Part shown: positions 58,662-64,000 of the stretch, in pieces
Layout of the letters: the number at the start of each line of letters is the position of its first letter
Numbering within the stretch: the first letter of the stretch is position 1
Assembly (NCBI GenBank): GCA_964510955.1
Contig: CAZEDW010000012.1
Coordinates: 1 to 64,000 of the forward strand
DNA length: 64,000 bases
Origin: JAFLCM01 sp964510955
GTDB lineage: Bacteria > Planctomycetota > Phycisphaerae > Phycisphaerales > UBA1924
Reading direction: 5' to 3'
Translations under genes and position numbers: made by a program
The notes under the pieces: generated by a model
What the model saw: only the letters and a program-made list of their open reading frames with translations
What the model was told of the DNA's origin: nothing
Databases searched by the model: none

Positions 58662-60506
58662 ATGCCAGCCCGATTGCATCCACGCACGGCCCACCTCATC
58701 GTCGCCGCCTGCTTTGTTGCCGCTGCCACAGGCGCGGCGGTGGGCATCATCTTCCCGATGACCCTGGCGGACTTCCACCTCCGAGGCACGCAGATGGGTG
58801 AGCTCAACCCGTCCACCCTGCAGGCCTCGACCAACTGCCGGGCGTGTCACGGGAACTTCGACCAGGCCAACGAGCCGAGCTTCACCTGGCAGGGCAGCCT
58901 GATGGGCCAGGCGGGGCGCGACCCCTTGTTCTTCGCGCAGATGACGCTGGCGAATCAGGATGTCTCGAACGCGGGCCACTTCTGCATGCGGTGCCACGTG
59001 CCGATGTCGATGGTCACGAGGCACGCGGTGCCCGCGGACGGATCGGCGCTTTCCTCGCTCGACCGCGACGGCGTGAGCTGCCACCTCTGCCACACGATGG
59101 TGGACCCGATCTACAAGCCCGGCGTCAGCCCTCTCGAGGACGCGCCAATCCTCGCGGGGTTGCTCAGCGGCGCGCCGCAGCATTACGGCAACGCCATGTT
59201 CGTCGTCGACCCCACCGCCACGCGGCGCGGCCCGTTGCCCGACGCGTGGGACGCGCCGCACGGGTTCATCACCTCGGCCTTCCATACCACGGGCGACTTC
59301 TGCGGCACGTGCCACGAGGTCGGCAATGTCGCCGTGTCTCTCCAGCCCAACGGCACCTACCGCTACAACGCCCTCGACACCCCCGCCCCCTCCGAGAACT
59401 GCGGCGAGCTGTTCCCGCTGGAGCGCACCTACTCGGAGTGGAAGCTCAGCGCCTTCGCCAACGGGGGCGTTGACATGGGCGGGAGGTTCAACGGCACAGG
59501 CCCAACCGTCGTCAGCACCTGCCAGGACTGCCACATGCCCAAGGCGCAGGCCCAGGCGTGCTCGTTCGGGCCCCAGCGCCCCAACGCGGCGCGTCACGAG
59601 TTCGCCGGCGCTTCGGCCCAGGTGCTCGACATCATCGCGGCGTACACCCAGGGCGACCCCGCGGTCAACCAGAGCGCGCTGGCTCAGGGCCGCGCCGCCG
59701 CGGTCTTGATGCTCCAGCGGGCCGCTTCGCTCCAGGCCAGCCAGGCATCGCAGTGGCTCAACGTGCGGGTGATCAACGAGGGCGGTCACAAGCTGCCCAC
59801 CGGGCACATCGAGGGGCGCCGCGTCTGGGTAAACGTGGCGTTCAAGAACTCGTCGGGCCAGGTCATCGGCGAGCGCGGCGGCTACGACGCCGGGACCGCC
59901 ACCCTCGACACCGCCACCACCACGGTGTTCGAGATGCACGTCGGCCTGAGCGCCGACGCGGCCTCTGCGACCGGACTGCCCCAGGGCGAGACGACGCACA
60001 TGGCCCTGGCCGACACGATCGTGAAGGACAACCGCATACCGCCGCGCGGCTTCAACAACGCCACATACGCCGCCGCCGGCGCCCCGGCGGTGGGTGCCGC
60101 CTACGCCGACGGGCAGTATTGGGCCGATGTCCCCTACTTTGTTCCGCAGGGGGCAACGAGCGCGGTCGTGAATCTCTATTACCAGAACACCCCGCGCGAG
60201 TACATCGACCACCTCCGCGACGCAAACGTCTCCGACGCCTGGGGCGCCACGCTCCACAACCTATGGACGGCCACGGGGCGCGGGGCGCCGGAGCAGATGG
60301 CAACCACCTCGATCGCCCTGACGCCACCGTGCCTGGGCGACGTGAACGCCGACCTGACCGTCAACACCAACGACCTCGTGCTCCTGCTCGCCGCGTTCGG
60401 GCGGCCGGTGGCGCCGGGCTCTCTCGTTGACCTGAACGGCGACGGGACCATCGGCACGCCCGACCTGGTCCTGCTGCTGGCGAGGTTCGGCTCGGGATGC
60501 CCGTGA
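58662..60506 (+). CDS. secreted five-haem c-type cytochrome with dockerin tail
   Basis: 614 residues. An N-terminal hydrophobic signal or anchor (HLIVAACFVAAATGAAVGII) is followed by five CxxCH haem sites: CRACH (59), CMRCH (108), CHLCH (140), CGTCH (214) and CQDCH (287). A beta-rich region without haem sites (about 320-550) comes next. A dockerin pair (CLGDVNADLTVNTNDL, DLNGDGTIGTPDL) ends FGSGCP. It should carry electrons outside the inner membrane. The last 10 bases overlap the start of the polyferredoxin gene, so the two probably form one electron pathway. No family name is certain; a haem protein joined to a dockerin is unusual. Confidence 0.88.
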   Translation: MPARLHPRTAHLIVAACFVAAATGAAVGIIFPMTLADFHLRGTQMGELNPSTLQASTNCRACHGNFDQANEPSFTWQGSLMGQAGRDPLFFAQMTLANQDVSNAGHFCMRCHVPMSMVTRHAVPADGSALSSLDRDGVSCHLCHTMVDPIYKPGVSPLEDAPILAGLLSGAPQHYGNAMFVVDPTATRRGPLPDAWDAPHGFITSAFHTTGDFCGTCHEVGNVAVSLQPNGTYRYNALDTPAPSENCGELFPLERTYSEWKLSAFANGGVDMGGRFNGTGPTVVSTCQDCHMPKAQAQACSFGPQRPNAARHEFAGASAQVLDIIAAYTQGDPAVNQSALAQGRAAAVLMLQRAASLQASQASQWLNVRVINEGGHKLPTGHIEGRRVWVNVAFKNSSGQVIGERGGYDAGTATLDTATTTVFEMHVGLSADAASATGLPQGETTHMALADTIVKDNRIPPRGFNNATYAAAGAPAVGAAYADGQYWADVPYFVPQGATSAVVNLYYQNTPREYIDHLRDANVSDAWGATLHNLWTATGRGAPEQMATTSIALTPPCLGDVNADLTVNTNDLVLLLAAFGRPVAPGSLVDLNGDGTIGTPDLVLLLARFGSGCP

Positions 60507-62467
60507 TTGTGCGGCGTACAACCCGGTCGGCCCCGACGGCTCGCGCGAAGGAGCGGGTTGTCGCGCTGCCGGTGCTTACGCCGCGCCCGGTGGGCGGGGG
60601 TCCCACCGCCCGGCACAGCCGGATCGGGCTCTGGCGGGGGGCGGTGCTCACGCTTGTCACCCTGCTGATGGTCGCCCACGTCCTGCACTGGTGGTTCAAC
60701 GGGCGCTCGCTCGCTCGGTTCGTGATGTCCGAATCCACCCGCACCATCGAGGCCGGTGAGATCAACCCGGGCTTCTTGCTCTTCACCGGCTCGCTGCTCG
60801 TCACGGCGGTCTTTGGGCGCTTCATGTGCGGCTGGATGTGCCACATGGGCGCCCTGCAGGACCTGTCTGCGTGGCTGCTCCGGCGCTTCGGCGTCCGTCC
60901 GCGTGTGTTCCGCTCCCGGCTCCTCAGCTACGTCCCGATCGGGCTGGCTCTGTACCTCTTCGTCTGGCCCACGCTGCTTCGGACAACGGTCGTGCCCCTG
61001 CTGGGCTGGGCGGGCCTGGTCAGCGCCGACCCCGCCGCGCGAGCCGGCTTCCCCGGCTTCTCGCTCGATTTGCACACCGAGCGCATGTGGGACGGCCTGC
61101 CAGCGCTGGCGTCGGCGATCCCGTTCCTGCTCGTCTGCGGCTGCGCCACCGTCTTCTTTCTCGGCGCTCGCGGCCTGTGCCGCTATGGGTGCCCGTACGG
61201 CGGTTTCCTGCTCCCGGCGGCCAGGCTGGCCCCGATCCGCGTCAAGGCTGACCTGACGCGCTGCGACCAGTGCGGGCTCTGCACGTCGATCTGCACCGCC
61301 GGGGTGCGGGTCCACGACCAGGTCCGCGAGCTCGGGTCGGTCGCGGACCACAACTGCATCCGGAGCCTCGACTGCGTGACCGCGTGCCCGCAACGGGCGC
61401 TCTCACTGGGGCTGGCGCCGCGGACCGCCCCCGGCGCCGGCACCGCCCCGCGGTACGACCTGACGCTGCCGGAAGAACTCGCGTGCGTCGGCGCGTTCAT
61501 GGCGGTCTTCCTCCTGACCCGCGGCCTGTACAACCTCATCCCGATGCTCATGGCCGGCACGCTCGGCGTGCTGGCGGCGTTCATCACCTGGAAAACGCTG
61601 CGCTTGTTCCGCGATCAGAACGTCCGGCTCGGCCCCTGGCAGCTCCGGCTGCACGGGCGCCTCCGTCCGCCCGCGGCGGCGCTGCTCTCGCTTTCGGCGC
61701 TCTGCGCGATGGGCGTCGTCCACACCGGCATCGTCCGCGCCGTGCTACTGCTGGCGGAGCGTCAAGATGACAAGGTCAGGGTGTCATTCGACGCCGCCGT
61801 CGCCGGAGGCGTGCCGCCCGAAGACAGCCGGGCGGCCCGGAGCGCCCGAGATCTGTACACCCTGGCTCGCCCCCTGTGGCGCGGCGGCATCGCGCTGGCC
61901 GACACGCCGGAGGCGGGCTTCCGCCTCGCCTGGATGCTGCTGGTCTGCGGGGACAGCGACGGGGCACTCGACCTGCTCACGAGCATGTCGCACGACGACT
62001 CCACACGCGACACGGCCGCTTTCCAGGCGGCGCGCCTGCTGCTGGCGCTGTCGCGCCCGGGCGACGCCGAGCGCGTGCTCCAGGCCGCCGTGGACGCCGA
62101 CCCGCGAGCATTCGCCTCGCGGGACCTTCTCGCCAACCTCTGGCTGGGAACCGGACGCCACGAGCGCGCCGAGTCCTTGTACCGCGCCATCCTGGCGCGG
62201 CGCCCCGGCGACACGCAGGCCCGCGCCGGCTTGGGTCGAGCCGCGTTCGCCGCCGGGCGACACGACGAAGCCGTGGCGACCCTGCGGGACGCCGCCCGAT
62301 CCACGCCCGAGAACCCCGACATCCGGCGCGACTACGCCCTGGCACTGTGTGCCACCGGCAAGCCGCGGGAGGCGGCGTTCGAGCTCGAATCCGCGGCCCG
62401 GGCCCGGCCCGCCCGGGCGCCCGAGCTCCGCGCGCTTGCCCAGCAAATCCGCGATCAGTCCCGCTGA
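60497..62467 (+). CDS. NapH/NosR-like polyferredoxin with C-terminal TPRs
   Basis: 656 residues. Membrane helices flank FMCGWMCHMGALQDL and CRYGCPYGGFLL, the pattern of NapH, NosR and CcoG. Two [4Fe-4S] sites follow (CDQCGLCTSICTAG and CIRSLDCVTACPQ). More helices lie near residues 330-420, then a soluble TPR region from about 440 (LYTLARPLWRGGIALADT, RHERAESLYRAILARRPGD). Such proteins pass electrons from quinol to periplasmic partners. The TPR extension is not part of usual NapH-like proteins and may bind partners. Its ATG overlaps the cytochrome gene. No terminal reductase is present. Confidence 0.85.
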   Translation: MPVIVRRTTRSAPTARAKERVVALPVLTPRPVGGGPTARHSRIGLWRGAVLTLVTLLMVAHVLHWWFNGRSLARFVMSESTRTIEAGEINPGFLLFTGSLLVTAVFGRFMCGWMCHMGALQDLSAWLLRRFGVRPRVFRSRLLSYVPIGLALYLFVWPTLLRTTVVPLLGWAGLVSADPAARAGFPGFSLDLHTERMWDGLPALASAIPFLLVCGCATVFFLGARGLCRYGCPYGGFLLPAARLAPIRVKADLTRCDQCGLCTSICTAGVRVHDQVRELGSVADHNCIRSLDCVTACPQRALSLGLAPRTAPGAGTAPRYDLTLPEELACVGAFMAVFLLTRGLYNLIPMLMAGTLGVLAAFITWKTLRLFRDQNVRLGPWQLRLHGRLRPPAAALLSLSALCAMGVVHTGIVRAVLLLAERQDDKVRVSFDAAVAGGVPPEDSRAARSARDLYTLARPLWRGGIALADTPEAGFRLAWMLLVCGDSDGALDLLTSMSHDDSTRDTAAFQAARLLLALSRPGDAERVLQAAVDADPRAFASRDLLANLWLGTGRHERAESLYRAILARRPGDTQARAGLGRAAFAAGRHDEAVATLRDAARSTPENPDIRRDYALALCATGKPREAAFELESAARARPARAPELRALAQQIRDQSR

Positions 62468-62792
62468 CGCAGCGCCACGCGGTCGATCGCTGAATCAGAT
62501 CGCGACCGGCTCCGAACCCGCGTGAAACCACCGCCGGATGGCGGCCCAGCGTGCAACGGCAGTCACCGCCGCGCTGCCGGGCAGGCCGCCGGCGCCCGGG
62601 GACGCGAGTGGGCGTCGCTCATGGCGGCCCCATCGACGTCTCACGGCGGAGGCTCGGAGTTGCCGGCTGTCCTCCGTATGGAGAAATCTCGGGAATCCGG
62701 CGACAACTCGATTGCTCGCCCCACGCCCAGGGGTTACATTCGATTCATGGAGGTCGGCGCGCCGTGGGCGCGCCACGAAACAGGAGGGAAAC
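62468..62792. other. intergenic region with promoter and paired palindromes
   Basis: TTGCTC (62712-62717) and TACATT (62735-62740) are 17 bases apart and form a promoter candidate. GGCGCGCC occurs twice, at 62756-62763 and 62767-62774, separated by GTG, just before the ribosome-binding site. This may be an operator or a hairpin in the leader of the next gene. No gene lies in the interval. Confidence 0.45.
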
Positions 62793-63533
62793 ATGAAGAC
62801 GACATGGTGTCTGTCCGCGCTGGCGCTTCTGGGTGTGCACGCCGAGGCGAGCGTGCTCTTCTTCACCGACCACGCGCTGTTCGACCAGAACAACGCCCTC
62901 AACGGCAAGGTGCTCAAGGGCATCGAGACCTTTGAGGAGTCTCAGGCGCAGGAGGGCGAAAAGCTGCCGTTCCCCAACCCGCTGATGAACGGCCTGCCGC
63001 GCCCGTCCTTCCCCAACGGCATCGACGCCCCCAACCTTGTCATCCAGACCAACATCACGCCCGGCCCCTGCCCGCCGACGCCCAACCCGTCCGGCAACGC
63101 CCGGGCGCTGTGGGTCAACGGCGCCAACTTCATCAACTCCAACAGCATCAAGATCGGCACCGACGAGTTCCTGTACAACCTGTTCTCCAGCCTGGACCTG
63201 ATCTTCACCACGCACGACAAGACCGCCATCGGGCTGGAAGTGTCCACCTTTGCCGGGTTCAACCAGGGCCACCAGGGATTCATCTTCTGCGCCTACGACC
63301 AGTTCGACAACGTGCTGGGGACGTACCTCCTGAACGGGGCCACGCCGGTAGAACCCAGCAAGAGCTTCTTCGGAGTCTGGTCCAGCACCCCGATCGCGCG
63401 CCTCAACGTCTGGGGCATCTTTGATGTCCCCCAGCCGTTCGCGGTGGACGACATCGAGATGTGGGTGCCCTCACCCGGCGCGGCGGGCTTGATGCTCGTG
63501 GGCGGCGCGGCGGCATTCCGACGTCGCCGGTGA
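62793..63533 (+). CDS. secreted protein with PEP-CTERM-like end
   Basis: 246 residues from an ATG with AGGAGGG upstream. A signal peptide ends near VHAEA. The middle (GIETFEESQAQEGEKLPFP, ALWVNGANFINSNS, IGLEVSTFAGFNQG) is a beta-rich secreted domain of unknown role. The C-terminus VPSPGAAGLMLVGGAAAF plus four Arg fits a PEP-CTERM sorting signal. Exosortase is not in the window. Confidence 0.8.
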   Translation: MKTTWCLSALALLGVHAEASVLFFTDHALFDQNNALNGKVLKGIETFEESQAQEGEKLPFPNPLMNGLPRPSFPNGIDAPNLVIQTNITPGPCPPTPNPSGNARALWVNGANFINSNSIKIGTDEFLYNLFSSLDLIFTTHDKTAIGLEVSTFAGFNQGHQGFIFCAYDQFDNVLGTYLLNGATPVEPSKSFFGVWSSTPIARLNVWGIFDVPQPFAVDDIEMWVPSPGAAGLMLVGGAAAFRRRR

Positions 63534-63703
63534 AAGGCTGAAACCACCAGTCTGCGGCCTCGAACGCACGTCACCGATGTTCGCCCACGGTGATCGGCGT
63601 GGCGGAACGCTGCTGCGCGCCCGCCCACCGACTCGCCCAGAGCAGCAAGTCGGCGCCGCATCGCGCGGTTCCCGATGTCACCCGGCGATCCGCGCAGACG
63701 TGA

Positions 63704-64000
63704 TCATCCGCAGGTGTGCCCGAACTGCACCAGCAGCGCCGTGAGATCGGCGGTGTTGATGGTGCCGTCGTGATTGATATCCACGCCCGCCGCCGCGGAC
63801 CCCGTCGGTGCGCTCTGCCCGAACTTGACCAGCAGCGCGGTGAGGTCCGCGGTGCCCACGGTGCCGTCACCGTTCAGGTCCGCCGCGCAGGCGGGGGCCA
63901 GCGCGTAGCCGATCACGTCCATCACACGGAAATCGGTGACCGAAACCGGGTGCACAACGCCGCTGGAGGCGAACTGGTTAAAAGAGTCGGGTGAAGCGCT
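63704..64000 (-). CDS. 3' end of a secreted protein with dockerin tail
   Basis: The frame is open to the window edge, so the gene starts beyond it; about 98 residues are present. SVTDFRVMDVIGYAL is a phrase often found near the end of secreted metalloprotease-like proteins (tentative). The dockerin pair (CAADLNGDGTVGTADL, DINHDGTINTADL) ends FGHTCG. It converges on the PEP-CTERM-like gene with about 170 bases between. Confidence 0.8.
   Translation of the reverse strand, partial: SASPDSFNQFASSGVVHPVSVTDFRVMDVIGYALAPACAADLNGDGTVGTADLTALLVKFGQSAPTGSAAAGVDINHDGTINTADLTALLVQFGHTCG

Overview
The window reads as a chromosomal segment of a GC-rich planctomycete, most likely from the Phycisphaerae (inference). 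The grounds are strongly GC-ending codons and many secreted proteins that end in a duplicated dockerin-like repeat closed by a terminal Cys. Also typical of that group are H-x-DG-type pseudopilins, a kinase joined to TPRs through one membrane helix, TPR/GT41 transferases and a DUF1844 protein. No rRNA, tRNA, CRISPR array, integrase or transposase was recognised.

Layout. 1-721 is the 3' end of an MmgE/PrpD gene. 823-18088 is an unbroken minus-strand block. In transcription order it holds two endonuclease/exonuclease/phosphatase-fold secreted proteins, a zinc alcohol dehydrogenase, a pseudopilin, a DUF1844 protein and succinate dehydrogenase as sdhC-sdhA-methyltransferase-sdhB. Two tandem TPR/GT41 transferases abut sdhB, and uvrA follows. 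18437-20575 encodes an extracellular protein with a run of about 30 prolines. pheA (minus) is followed on the plus strand by three small membrane proteins, clpX with a Gly-rich extension and a clear terminator, and a saccharopine dehydrogenase-like gene. An RhlE-type helicase, an aldo/keto reductase and RNase Y come next.

32264-41056 is an accessory stretch: a compact inverted-repeat element, three dockerin-bearing secreted proteins and an S41 protease. 41307-46919 holds a small membrane protein overlapping a pteridine-reductase-like SDR, an unrecognised membrane protein, queC and an alpha-glucan phosphorylase. queC carries heptameric repeats inside its reading frame, and two more heptamer arrays lie inverted between queC and the phosphorylase. 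47199-51110 has a GAF/HD-GYP protein converging on a Ser/Thr kinase whose frame seems to start at ATT.

51249-64000 is mostly secretome: a DUF4394 protein with a PEP-CTERM-like end, an FG-GAP repeat protein, a sugar dehydrogenase coupled to another PEP-CTERM-like protein, and a redox pair. The pair is a five-haem cytochrome with a dockerin tail overlapping a polyferredoxin with TPRs. It lies behind a strong terminator and an AT-rich dyad that looks like an operator. A further PEP-CTERM-like protein and the 3' end of another dockerin protein close the window.

Two themes recur. One is a secretome with two C-terminal sorting tails, dockerin with Cys and PEP-CTERM-like, whose partners (cohesin, exosortase) are not in the window. 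The other is TPRs joined to catalytic or redox modules: GT41 twice, the kinase and the polyferredoxin.
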